A stretch of 36,885 nucleotides of DNA from Alphaproteobacteria bacterium (lineage in GTDB: Bacteria; Pseudomonadota; Alphaproteobacteria; JAJUGE01). The stretch spans positions 1-36,885 of the forward strand of contig JAJUGE010000027.1 of assembly GCA_029268305.1 (NCBI GenBank). Direction: 5' to 3'. Below, one piece after another: positions 6,745 through 14,532 of the stretch (position 1 is the first letter of the stretch; each line of letters opens with the position of its first letter). The position numbers were made by a program, and so were the translations under genes. The notes beneath the pieces were generated by a model. It searched no databases. It was not told the origin of the DNA and was given only the letters and a program-made list of their open reading frames with translations.

Positions 6745-8283
6745 ATGTTGACGCGCAGAGACGTGGCGGTGCGCTCGATCGGCGCGGTTGCAGGAGGCCT
6801 CCTCGCTAGCCGTCTGCCCGGTCCTTATCTCGCCGCCCAGGAGCCACAACGCGCCGACGGGCAGTTCGAGTTTGCCCGAGTCGTGGAGCGGGCCCGCCAG
6901 CTGGCGGAAGAGCCGTTCGACGGCGATTTCGCCCCATTGCCGGAAAGGATCGCCGACCTCGATCGGGACGGCTACGCCCGTATCCGCTTCCGCCCGGAGG
7001 CGGCCTTGTGGCGAGGCGAGGAGCTGCCGTTCCAACTGCAGCTCTTCCATCGCGGCTTCATCTACGAGCGCCCGGTGCGGATCAACGTCGTCGAAGCCGG
7101 CTCGGCTCGACCGCTAGTCTATTCTCCGGACCAGTTCGAATTCGACCCTCCCGAGATCGGGGAGATCGAGGGCGACATCGGCTTCTCCGGGTTCCGCATT
7201 CATTCCCCGATCAACCTGGCCAACGTCTATGACGAGGTAGCCGTCTTCCAGGGTGGAAACTCCTTCCGGGCGGTCGGGAAGGGCCAGGTCTACGGTCTGT
7301 CTGCACGCACGGTACTTGTGGACGCGGCGACCGGTAGCCCCGAGGACGTGCCGTTCTTTCGGGAGTTCTGGATCGAGAAGCCCGGACCGGGCGCTACCGA
7401 GGTTGCGGTGTATGGCCTGCTCGACGGCGAGAGCCTCGCCGGGGCCTGCAAATTCCTCGTGCGTCCCGGCGAGGCGACGGTGATCAGCGTTTACGGTCAG
7501 TTCTTCATCCGACGGGACGTGAAGAAGCTCGGGCTCGCACCGCTCGTCAGCATGTTCCTCTACGGCGAAGACGGCAGTCGGCGATTCGACGACCCACGGC
7601 CCGAGATCCACGATTCCGACGGCCTTCTCATGTGCGGCGATAGCGGCAACTGGATGTGGCGCCCCCTCGGGAACCCCCGCCAACTCGCGATCAGCGCATT
7701 CTCCTTCGAGCGTCTCGCGGGATACGGGCTGATGCAGCGCGACCGCGACTTCCGTTCGTACGAGGACCTGAACGGGCTCTTCCAGCAGCGGCCGAGCGCG
7801 TGGATCGACACGGTGGGCGAGTGGGGACCGGGTCGGGTCGAGCTGGTCGAAGTCCCGGCCGAGGCGGAGATTTACGACAATATTCTGTCCTACTGGATCC
7901 CGGCGGAGCCGGTACGGGCAGGGCAGACCTGGACCTGCGACTACCGGATTTCGTTCGGCCGCGGTCCGTTGGAACCAACCTCCCTCGCGCGTGTTGTCTC
8001 CACTCGAAGCGGCCGTGGCTCGGAAGAAGGCGAGCGCCGTTTCGTCGTGGACTTCGCCGGTGGCGGGCTCGCGGATGTACGCGATCTCGAATCCATTACG
8101 GCAAAGATAGAAGCGTCGAGGGGTCGGACCGGGAATATTCTACGGCAGCGGAACGCCTTTATTGGTGGTGTCCGACTGATTTTCGATTTCCGTCCGGAGG
8201 AGGCTCCCTCCGAGATCCGGGCGGCTCTCTTCAGGAACGGGGAAGTGATCTCCGAAACCTGGAATTACCAGTGGCGCGAGTGA
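6745..8283 (+). CDS. opgG: glucan biosynthesis protein OpgG/OpgD (MdoG family)
   Basis: Periplasmic protein needed to build osmoregulated periplasmic glucans. From ATG 6745 the protein has 512 residues and begins MLTRRDVAVRSIGAVAGGLL, a twin-arginine signal peptide (RR, then a hydrophobic stretch, cleavage near AAQ). The Tat signal is more like OpgD than OpgG, but the operon partner is opgH. The 6718 GTG start would only add nine residues before the signal. MdoG-family segments are FDFVV-like ARQLAEEPF, LFHRGFIYERPVRINVV, FSGFRIHSPIN, a mid-domain PPLVSMF-like LAPLVSMFLYGEDGSR, HDSDGLLM, and a C-terminal Ig-like domain ending in ETWNYQW. It is followed by a small unknown gene and opgH on the same strand. 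Confidence 0.9.
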   Translation: MLTRRDVAVRSIGAVAGGLLASRLPGPYLAAQEPQRADGQFEFARVVERARQLAEEPFDGDFAPLPERIADLDRDGYARIRFRPEAALWRGEELPFQLQLFHRGFIYERPVRINVVEAGSARPLVYSPDQFEFDPPEIGEIEGDIGFSGFRIHSPINLANVYDEVAVFQGGNSFRAVGKGQVYGLSARTVLVDAATGSPEDVPFFREFWIEKPGPGATEVAVYGLLDGESLAGACKFLVRPGEATVISVYGQFFIRRDVKKLGLAPLVSMFLYGEDGSRRFDDPRPEIHDSDGLLMCGDSGNWMWRPLGNPRQLAISAFSFERLAGYGLMQRDRDFRSYEDLNGLFQQRPSAWIDTVGEWGPGRVELVEVPAEAEIYDNILSYWIPAEPVRAGQTWTCDYRISFGRGPLEPTSLARVVSTRSGRGSEEGERRFVVDFAGGGLADVRDLESITAKIEASRGRTGNILRQRNAFIGGVRLIFDFRPEEAPSEIRAALFRNGEVISETWNYQWRE

Positions 8284-8318
8284 CAACCCAGATGCTCCGA
8301 CGAGGGGGAATTGAGCTT

Positions 8319-8654
8319 ATGTTCGACTCGAACGGGTACGTCGATCTGATTGCCCGGTACCTCGAAGCGCTCGGGTACGGGACAGGTGCGCGGGCGCGCC
8401 GCCGCGCATTGCAGATCCTGAACGACCTCAGAGTGCGACACGGGGGCGAGATTGATGTTTCGACCCTGCTCCGGGCGGCGCGTGAGCAGGCCGCTCTTGC
8501 TGAGAGCCTGAGCGAGCGCCCGCTACCGCCTGAAGAACCTGTGCGGATGCCGCCGCAGAGCTTCCGCTACGGGGGGCGCGGCAGCACCCGCGACTTAGTG
8601 TCACACGCAGGCCGAAACGAGCGGAAGGGCGGCCCGATCACCGTGACCAGGTAA
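8319..8654 (+). CDS. unknown 111-aa protein between opgG and opgH
   Basis: A small soluble protein with no family I recognise. I start it at ATG 8319, with AGGGGG (8303-8308) about 10 bases upstream; ATG 8292 in the same frame is also possible but has no ribosome site. The first 65 residues look helical (YVDLIARYLEALGYG, RARRRALQILNDLRV, TLLRAAREQAALAESL). The last 45 are Pro/Arg/Gly-rich and probably disordered. The TAA stop (8652-8654) shares a base with the AAGGAGG ribosome site of opgH, so translation of the two is likely coupled. Placement suggests a role in glucan synthesis or its control, which is inference. Confidence 0.65.
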   Translation: MFDSNGYVDLIARYLEALGYGTGARARRRALQILNDLRVRHGGEIDVSTLLRAAREQAALAESLSERPLPPEEPVRMPPQSFRYGGRGSTRDLVSHAGRNERKGGPITVTR

Positions 8655-8660
8655 GGAGGC
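8654..8660 (+). promoter_or_regulatory. Shine-Dalgarno of opgH overlapping the upstream stop
   Basis: AAGGAGG lies about 10 bases before ATG 8670, and its first A is the last base of the preceding gene's TAA. Ribosomes finishing the small gene would land on this site. Confidence 0.7.
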
Positions 8661-8669
8661 ATTCGCCGC

Positions 8670-10748
8670 ATGCCGCGCCGCGACGCCACGCATCTTCCGA
8701 TCCTGCGGGGGCTGATCGCCACGCTCACGCTGGGCTCGGCGGCGGTGGCGGTCGTCGTCTTCATGCGGATTATCGGTGCCGAGGGCTTGCTCTGGGCGCA
8801 CGTCCCGATGATCGTGCTCTTCGGCGTGCTCATGCTGTGGCTCTGTCAGTCGATCTGGCTGGCGCTGACGGGCTTTTTTGTCGTCGCCTGGCGCGACTTC
8901 CGGCGCTGGTGGAAGGGACCGGCGTGGAAGCCCGAGCGTCCTGAGCCCGCGTTTTCGCCGGACAGCGCGAAGACGGCGATCGTCATGCCCGTCTACAACG
9001 AGGATCCGGGGCGCGTCTTCGCCGGGCTGGAGGCGATGCTCGACGACCTCGATGCGGCGGGGGCGGGAGACCGTTTCGATCTCTTCATCCTCAGCGACAC
9101 GCGCAACCCGCTGGTCTGGCTGGCCGAGGAGGAGGCATGGGCGAAGCTCCGCAGTCGGGACCGGGGGCGGGATCGCATCTTCTATCGTCGGCGGGTGCGC
9201 AACGAAGGCCGCAAGAGCGGGAACATCGCCGACTTCCTCGAGAGGTGGGGGCTCAACTACCCGTTTTTCATCGTCCTCGATGCCGACAGCATCATGACGG
9301 CGGAGACGCTGATCGAAATGGCGCGGCGAATCGAAGCGCAGCCGACCGTCGCGCTGATACAGGCACCGCCGCGTCCCGTGCGGGCGGAAACGCTCTTCGC
9401 CCGTATCCAGGCGTTTTCGGCGTCGGTGTATGGCTCCCTGCCCGCGGCGGGGCTTGCTGCCGTCGCCGACGGCAACGGCAATTTCTGGGGCCACAACGCG
9501 ATCATTCGCACCGAGGCGTTCATCGATCATTGCCGGTTGCCGCACCTGCCCGGCAAGGCGCCTCTCGGCGGTGAGATCCTCAGCCACGATTTCGTCGAGG
9601 CTGCTCTGTTGCGTCGTGCCGGATGGGAGATCCAACTCGCCGACGACCTCGAGGGCAGCTACGAAGAGTCGCCCCCGACCATCATCGACTTCGCCCGCCG
9701 GGACCGGCGCTGGTGCCAAGGCAATCTTCAGCACGGCCGGATCCTCGCGGCCGACGACCTGCATGTGTCCAGCCGCCTCTATTTCGCCAGCGGCATCATG
9801 GCGTATTCGTCGTCGCTGGTCTGGCTGGTCTTCCTGCTGCTCGGCGGCGTCGAGATCGCGCGCCGGGAGCTGTCGGAAACCGTCTACTTCACCGGCGAGG
9901 TCCCGACGCCGCAGTGGCCGATTTCGATGACGGAGGCGGCGGTCACGCTGTTGGTCGTGACCATGGCCGCGCTCCTGATGCCCAAAGTGCTCGCACTCGG
10001 CCTGGCACTCGCCGACCGCGAGCGTTGCCGGCGCCTGGGAGGAGCCGTGCGGCTCACCCTCAGCGTTCTTCTGGAGACACTCTACTCGGCCCTGCTCGCG
10101 CCGGTGATGATGATGTTCCATTCGGGCTTCGTCCTCTCCGTGCTCGCTGGCGCCAGCGTGGGATGGGGCGCACAACGGCGATCCGGCGCCGCGACCGACC
10201 TGGCGGAGGTGGTTCGCGCCCATTTGCCGCATACGATCGCCGGACTGTTGGCTGGCGCGGCGATCCTGACATGGGTCCCGGGCATGTTCTGGTGGGCTTT
10301 CCCGGTCCTGCTCGGCCTGGTCGTGTCGATTCCGTTGTCTCTCGTCTCCAGCAGCGTTTCGCTCGGGCATTTCACTCGCCGACTCGGCCTGTTTCTGGCG
10401 GACGAGGAAGTGTCGCCGCCGCCAGTGCTCGTGCGGCTCGCCGAACTGGAAGGTCCTTCCCCGGTCGGAGAGCCCGCGCAAAGAGAGGCTCTATTGCACC
10501 GCGTGATCCACGACCCCCGGTTCAACCTGCGCCATATCCGGCTCCTTCGGGCGTATGGGGAGTTTCCCGAAGCGGATCGGGCACGTCTGACGGAGTTGCG
10601 CGACCGGGTGGAGAAGGAAGGGTTCTCGGCTCTCTCTACCGACGAGATGCTGGCGGTTCTTCAGGATCCCGAGACGATGGAAGAACTGCACCTGGCGACA
10701 TGGCCGAGGTCGGCCGCCGGAACGGCCGCTCGAACCAGTGCCGCCTGA
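8670..10748 (+). CDS. opgH: glucans biosynthesis glucosyltransferase OpgH (MdoH)
   Basis: Inner-membrane family 2 glycosyltransferase that polymerises the glucan backbone from UDP-glucose. The 692 residues carry two N-terminal membrane helices (about 14-35 and 44-72), then a cytoplasmic GT-A domain: IVMPVYNEDPGRV, NEGRKSGNIADF, the metal-binding DAD at 204-206, HDF near 306-308 (catalytic Asp) and an RRDRRWCQGN motif (343-351) of the QxxRW type. About six more helices follow between 365 and 580, then a soluble tail of about 110 residues. E. coli OpgH is longer at the N-terminus; this shorter form is normal outside enterics. It pairs with opgG two genes upstream. Confidence 0.93.
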   Translation: MPRRDATHLPILRGLIATLTLGSAAVAVVVFMRIIGAEGLLWAHVPMIVLFGVLMLWLCQSIWLALTGFFVVAWRDFRRWWKGPAWKPERPEPAFSPDSAKTAIVMPVYNEDPGRVFAGLEAMLDDLDAAGAGDRFDLFILSDTRNPLVWLAEEEAWAKLRSRDRGRDRIFYRRRVRNEGRKSGNIADFLERWGLNYPFFIVLDADSIMTAETLIEMARRIEAQPTVALIQAPPRPVRAETLFARIQAFSASVYGSLPAAGLAAVADGNGNFWGHNAIIRTEAFIDHCRLPHLPGKAPLGGEILSHDFVEAALLRRAGWEIQLADDLEGSYEESPPTIIDFARRDRRWCQGNLQHGRILAADDLHVSSRLYFASGIMAYSSSLVWLVFLLLGGVEIARRELSETVYFTGEVPTPQWPISMTEAAVTLLVVTMAALLMPKVLALGLALADRERCRRLGGAVRLTLSVLLETLYSALLAPVMMMFHSGFVLSVLAGASVGWGAQRRSGAATDLAEVVRAHLPHTIAGLLAGAAILTWVPGMFWWAFPVLLGLVVSIPLSLVSSSVSLGHFTRRLGLFLADEEVSPPPVLVRLAELEGPSPVGEPAQREALLHRVIHDPRFNLRHIRLLRAYGEFPEADRARLTELRDRVEKEGFSALSTDEMLAVLQDPETMEELHLATWPRSAAGTAARTSAA

Positions 10749-10813
10749 TCGGCGGATGGCGCCCGATTCGCACGGTTCCAGAGGCTTCGATTGCTGTACG
10801 ATTGTGGCTCGGC

Positions 10814-10822
10814 TGGTAGAAT
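10814..10822 (+). promoter_or_regulatory. possible extended -10 promoter element before DUF924 gene
   Basis: TGG followed by TAGAAT (10817-10822) fits an extended -10 (TGnTATAAT) with one mismatch. It lies 34 bases before the TTG start at 10856. TTGCTG at 10791 is a poor-distance -35 (20-base spacer). Confidence 0.35.
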
Positions 10823-10855
10823 GCCGTCCCGACGAGCTGCGGCCGGAGGGATTAC

Positions 10856-11419
10856 TTGGCCAATCCACAGGACATCATCGACTTCTGGTTCGGCGCCCCG
10901 GGCGATGAGTGGCATGGCCGGAACCGCGAGATCTGGTTCAAACCGGAGGCGGCGTTCGACGCTGAGATCCGCAACAGGTTCTTCCGGGACTATACGGATG
11001 CGGCGGAAGGGCGCCGCGAGGATTGGCTGCGCGAGCCGCGATCGTGTCTGGCCTATATCCTGTTGCTCGACCAGTTTCCGCGCAACATGTTCCGGGGAGA
11101 TCCGCGCGCCTGGGCGACCGACGCGAAGGCGCTCGCAGCGGCGAAGCTGGCTATCGAGCGCGGTTTCGACGATCAGCTCGAACCCTACGCTCGAAAATTC
11201 CTATACCTGCCTTACATGCACAGCGAATCGCTTGCCGACCAAAAACGGTCGGTGTCGCTGTTTCGGTCGATCGACGATCCGGAGGCCATGGCCGCGGCGT
11301 TGCGACACCTGGAAATCATCGAGAGATTCGGCCGATTTCCACACCGCAACGCGGTCCTCGGCCGGCGGAGCACTCCGGAAGAAGATGCGTTTCTGCTTGA
11401 ACCGAACTCTTCCTTCTGA
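10856..11419 (+). CDS. DUF924 family protein
   Basis: A 187-residue soluble helical protein. The start is TTG 10856, supported by GGAGGG about 8 bases upstream. The DUF924 pattern is clear: IIDFWFG at the N-terminus, EIWFKPEAAFDAEIRNRF, CLAYILLLDQFPRNMFRG, ALAAAKLAIERGFDDQL, FLYLPYMHSESLADQ and FGRFPHRNAVLGRRSTPEEDAFL at the C-terminus. The family has a TPR-like fold and no established biochemical role. It stands alone between opgH and the methyltransferase gene, with about 105 bases on each side. Confidence 0.9.
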   Translation: MANPQDIIDFWFGAPGDEWHGRNREIWFKPEAAFDAEIRNRFFRDYTDAAEGRREDWLREPRSCLAYILLLDQFPRNMFRGDPRAWATDAKALAAAKLAIERGFDDQLEPYARKFLYLPYMHSESLADQKRSVSLFRSIDDPEAMAAALRHLEIIERFGRFPHRNAVLGRRSTPEEDAFLLEPNSSF

Positions 11420-11524
11420 TTCGCGCTTCGGTGTAAAGCTGGGCGTGATCTTTGTCGCGGGGCCGCGTGAAAGGGTGCGCGTGGTTCGCAGCTTCCTACA
11501 ACATCTGAGTGGATTTCCGATTCG

Positions 11525-12217
11525 ATGCTGATGGACATTGCCGCGGTGCGCGACGCGTACAGGCGCTATGCCAAGGTCTACGACATTGTGTTCGGTGGCG
11601 TCTTCGCTCTCGGACGGCGACGAGTGATCCGGGAGGTCAATCGGCGCGGCGGCCTCAGGGTGCTGGAGGTCGGGGTCGGCACCGGGCTTTCGTTACCGGC
11701 CTACCGCAGCGACAACCGGATCGTCGGCATCGACGTTTCGCCCGAGATGCTCGAGATCGCCGAGCGCCGCGTCGCGAAGCACGCACTCGGCAACGTCGAG
11801 AGCCTGCACAACATGGACGCAGCCGCCCTGACCTTCCCCGACGGGAGCTTCGACGTCGTGGTGGCGATGTTCGTCATGCCGGTGGTGCCGGATCCCGAGG
11901 GCGTGATGGCAGAGCTGCGGCGTGTCTGCAAGCCGGGCGGATACATCTACATCGTCAACCATTTCCAGCAGGAGACGCCGGGGCTGCGGTATCACGCCGA
12001 GCGCGTCCTGTCGCATTTCTCCAACTGGCTCGGCTGGCACGCCGACTACAAGCTGAAAGGTCTGCTCGATATCGCCAAGGTCGAGTTGACAGCGATGCAC
12101 GTGGTGCCGCCGTTCGGCTGGTTCCGGCTGCTCGAGTTCCGCAACGTCCGATCGACGCGGAGCGACGAGGGCTGGGAGTCGAGCGGCGAAGCCGCCGCCA
12201 CCGGCGCGCAGATCTGA
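11525..12217 (+). CDS. pmtA: PmtA-like phosphatidylethanolamine N-methyltransferase
   Basis: SAM-dependent class I methyltransferase of 230 residues. It resembles the Rhodobacter-type PmtA, which methylates phosphatidylethanolamine toward phosphatidylcholine at the inner membrane face. Motif I is VLEVGVGTGLSLPAY (Gly-rich loop at 48-54), followed by GIDVSPEMLEIAERR (acidic ribose-binding residue), DAAALTFPDGSFDVVVAMFVMPVVPDPE and VCKPGGYIYIVNHF. The N-terminus RRYAKVYDIVFGGVFALGRR also matches that subfamily. Residues 205-230 are a disordered tail. ATG 11531 is an equally possible start. Substrate is inferred from similarity of pattern; ubiquinone or other lipid methylation is the main alternative. 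Confidence 0.82.
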   Translation: MLMDIAAVRDAYRRYAKVYDIVFGGVFALGRRRVIREVNRRGGLRVLEVGVGTGLSLPAYRSDNRIVGIDVSPEMLEIAERRVAKHALGNVESLHNMDAAALTFPDGSFDVVVAMFVMPVVPDPEGVMAELRRVCKPGGYIYIVNHFQQETPGLRYHAERVLSHFSNWLGWHADYKLKGLLDIAKVELTAMHVVPPFGWFRLLEFRNVRSTRSDEGWESSGEAAATGAQI

Positions 12218-12229
12218 GCCGCCGGCCAG

Positions 12230-13303
12230 GTGTCCGCCATCCGGCACGAGGAGCCCTCGGCCGCCGCACTGGAAGCTGTTGCGGGACTCTACCATCGCTA
12301 TTTCACCGGGCTGATCCTCACGGTCGCCAGCCGTCGTAACGCGGCTGACGCCGGCGAACTGGTCTTCCGCACCTTCCGGCACCAGCATCACGAGAAGTTT
12401 CTCCCGGGGCTGGAGAAACTCGGCCTTTCTCACCTGCCGGACGCTGTCGCATCCGCCGGCTACCACTATCTCGCCAACCGCATCGGCGGCGTGAAAGTCG
12501 AGTTCATGCGGGAGTCGGACCGCAAGGCCTGGGTCCGCTTCGTGCCGCCGCGCTGGGTCTACGAAGGACCGGCGATCTGTGGGGTGCCGGGAGAGGTGTC
12601 CCGCGGCTTCCTTCGCGGCTGGTATGCGCAGAACGGCGTCTCGCTGGGGAACCCGCGTCTCGGCTTCGTCTGCACCGCGCAGACGATGGATGGCCAGCAC
12701 GGTCTCGCCGGTTATTTCCTCGAGTACGACCGCGATCTCCCGCCCGAGGAGCGGCTTCGCTTTTCACCGGGGGAGGAGCCGCCGCCCTTCGTCCTCGAGG
12801 ACGCGCCGGGTCTGGACGAATCCCTCTGGACGGCCGAGCGGCTGCGGAAGGCCAATCGCAACTACGCCATGGAGTACGTGCGGAGCATGCTGCCGCGCAT
12901 GGCGGAGCTGTTCGGCCCGTCCGAGGCTGCCCATCTCGGCAACATCACCGGTCGCTTGATCGGTATGCAGCACTATGACGAGACCGCAGCCCACCTCGGC
13001 ATCGAGGGCGACGATCCGGAGGCCTTCTGCCGCTTGATGGCCGACTTCGCCGCGGCCGAGGGAGACGCCGCAGAGTGGCGCGCGGAAGGCAGCGGCGTCT
13101 ACACGGTCCGGCGGTCGGGCTGGCGGCTCTTCCGGGGCGTGGAGCACGTGCCGACCGCGGCGTTCGATGCTTGGAACGGGCTCTGGGAAGGCGCCATTAT
13201 GGTGCACAACCGCTTCCTGCTGCTGGACGTGGTGCGCCGTCTCGACCATGGCGACGACTGCTTCGAGTGGCGTATCCGGCCGAGGCGCCCTTCCCGCGTC
13301 TGA
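12230..13303 (+). CDS. conserved hypothetical protein, 357 aa
   Basis: A soluble protein I do not recognise. It starts at GTG 12230, 12 bases after the methyltransferase stop, so it is probably cotranscribed. No signal peptide or membrane helix is seen. The middle (about 105-170) is rich in aromatic and Gly residues, with WVRFVPPRWVYEGPAICGVP, GFLRGWYAQNGVSLGNPRLGF and QHGLAGYFLEYD. A second helical half (about 200-300) ends in a strand-rich C-terminus with a GDDCFEWRIRP motif. This end weakly recalls small-molecule-binding V4R or thiazoline-hydrolase-like domains, but I would not assign either. It ends 7 bases from the convergent mlaC-like gene. Confidence 0.75.
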   Translation: MSAIRHEEPSAAALEAVAGLYHRYFTGLILTVASRRNAADAGELVFRTFRHQHHEKFLPGLEKLGLSHLPDAVASAGYHYLANRIGGVKVEFMRESDRKAWVRFVPPRWVYEGPAICGVPGEVSRGFLRGWYAQNGVSLGNPRLGFVCTAQTMDGQHGLAGYFLEYDRDLPPEERLRFSPGEEPPPFVLEDAPGLDESLWTAERLRKANRNYAMEYVRSMLPRMAELFGPSEAAHLGNITGRLIGMQHYDETAAHLGIEGDDPEAFCRLMADFAAAEGDAAEWRAEGSGVYTVRRSGWRLFRGVEHVPTAAFDAWNGLWEGAIMVHNRFLLLDVVRRLDHGDDCFEWRIRPRRPSRV

Positions 13304-13310
13304 GACGGGC

Positions 13311-13949
13311 TCAGGCGCTCCTGGTCTTCGCCTCGAGTCGACGCAGAAGCCCGTCGATGCCCTCCCGGGTGACCACGGACGAGAACTCTTCCCGCATCGT
13401 GATGAGCATGCTCACGCCCTCGACCGAGACGTCGACGATCCTCGGCCCGCGCTCGGTCGGGTGCAGCCGGAAGTGCAGCACGACCGGGATGCCGTCGTTG
13501 CCGCGGATCTCGGCGGTCACCATCGTGTCCGCTTCGTCGACCGGCCGGGACTGCACGACCGAAAATCTCTGGCCGCCATAGGTGCCGAACTGGCCGGAGT
13601 AGACTGCCACGACGTATTGGGCGAAGAGCTCGATGTAGCGTTCTCGCTGGGCTTCGTCAGCGCGGCGCCAGTGCCGGCCGAGCACCAGCCGGGCGATTTC
13701 CGGCATATCGAAGTAGTCGTGAAGGATCGACTCGAGTTCCTGGCGCCGCTCGGACGGTCCACTGTCCTGCTTGAGGACGGCGATCACCTGATCGCCCAGC
13801 GAGCCGATCAGGGTCTGCCCCTCGTCGGCGCGAGCGGTCAGCGCAGTCGCGCCCACGATCAGGAATACACCGGCCGCAAGCCAGAGCGGCAGCCGCCGCG
13901 GCCGAACGAGAGCAACCAACATCTGCAGACGAGCGAAATCGGAGCGCAT
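13311..13949 (-). CDS. MlaC/Ttg2D-family phospholipid-binding protein
   Basis: Periplasmic lipid carrier of the Mla/toluene-tolerance family, which shuttles phospholipid between the outer membrane and the MlaFEDB complex. From ATG 13949 (GGGGGG upstream) it has 212 residues. It begins with a long basic n-region, a hydrophobic core LPLWLAAGVFLIVGATAL and likely cleavage after ARA. The mature part has family marks: LESILHDYFDMPEIARLVLGRHWRRADEAQRERYIELF, then VVAVYSGQF, FSVVQSRP, and IVDVSVEGVSMLITMREEFSSVV near the end. No other mla gene is nearby, so it may be an orphan copy, as in hopanoid/transport clusters of other species. It follows the DUF1772-like gene on the same strand. Confidence 0.88.
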   Translation of the reverse strand: MRSDFARLQMLVALVRPRRLPLWLAAGVFLIVGATALTARADEGQTLIGSLGDQVIAVLKQDSGPSERRQELESILHDYFDMPEIARLVLGRHWRRADEAQRERYIELFAQYVVAVYSGQFGTYGGQRFSVVQSRPVDEADTMVTAEIRGNDGIPVVLHFRLHPTERGPRIVDVSVEGVSMLITMREEFSSVVTREGIDGLLRRLEAKTRSA

Positions 13950-14007
13950 GGTTCTTCCCCCCCTTTGCGGTCCTTTTCGGCAATCTGCCGCAAATGCCGG
14001 ACGCACT

Positions 14008-14508
14008 TCAAGCGGGGTCGACGGAAGTGTGATCCCGGTTACGCCCTTTGCGCTGGCCGGCTTGGCTGGCGGAGACCACCGACAGGGTAACCGCGATCAG
14101 AGCGAATAATGTGAGCACCGCATTGGTCGCGTGCGCGTATTCCCATCGTCGGCGTAGCGCTTCCCAGTCATCCGGAACGACGGTCCAGTTGGCGGTGACT
14201 TGATTGGCCGGGAAAGTCCAGACGAAGAAAACGACCAGCGTTGCCGCCACGAGAAGGAAGCCCGAGAGAGCGAAGCGGAACGGCCACCGTTGCCGCCGAC
14301 ACGCCAGCGCCAGCAGGAAATCGAAGATGAGCGCGGCGAACAGGACGATGCCGAGAAGGGCCCATCCGCGATAGATGCTCTGGACGACGAAGTACTCGTC
14401 TCGGCCGAGTTGCATCTTGTTCGGCAACTCGAGGAGGTGCGCACCGGCGGGAGCGAGCGCCAACGCCGTGAAGATGATGGCCAGGACCTGAAGCGCTCTG
14501 AGGCTCAG
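14008..14508 (-). CDS. DUF1772-like membrane protein with probable CTG start
   Basis: A four-helix inner-membrane protein. The best conserved part is FVWTFPANQVTANWTVVPDDW followed by RRRWEYAHATNAVLTLFALI, the pattern of DUF1772/anthrone-oxygenase-like proteins. No ATG or GTG opens the frame. A TTG at 14463 would cut the first helix in half. The codons upstream, starting at CTG 14508, read (L)SLRALQVLAIIFTALALAPAGAHLLELPNKM, the expected N-terminus. GGAG (complement of 14515-14518) lies 6 bases before that CTG. I therefore place the start there (166 residues). The frame is closed upstream only by the deacetylase stop at 14533-14535. Function is unknown. Confidence 0.72.
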   Translation of the reverse strand: MSLRALQVLAIIFTALALAPAGAHLLELPNKMQLGRDEYFVVQSIYRGWALLGIVLFAALIFDFLLALACRRQRWPFRFALSGFLLVAATLVVFFVWTFPANQVTANWTVVPDDWEALRRRWEYAHATNAVLTLFALIAVTLSVVSASQAGQRKGRNRDHTSVDPA

Positions 14509-14532
14509 CGGCTTCTCCGTCGTGCCGGTGTC

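Noticed and set aside
8601-10481. Minus-strand open frame of 626 codons across opgH
   Set aside because: It mirrors opgH, whose product has every expected motif; the antisense product is charged low-complexity.
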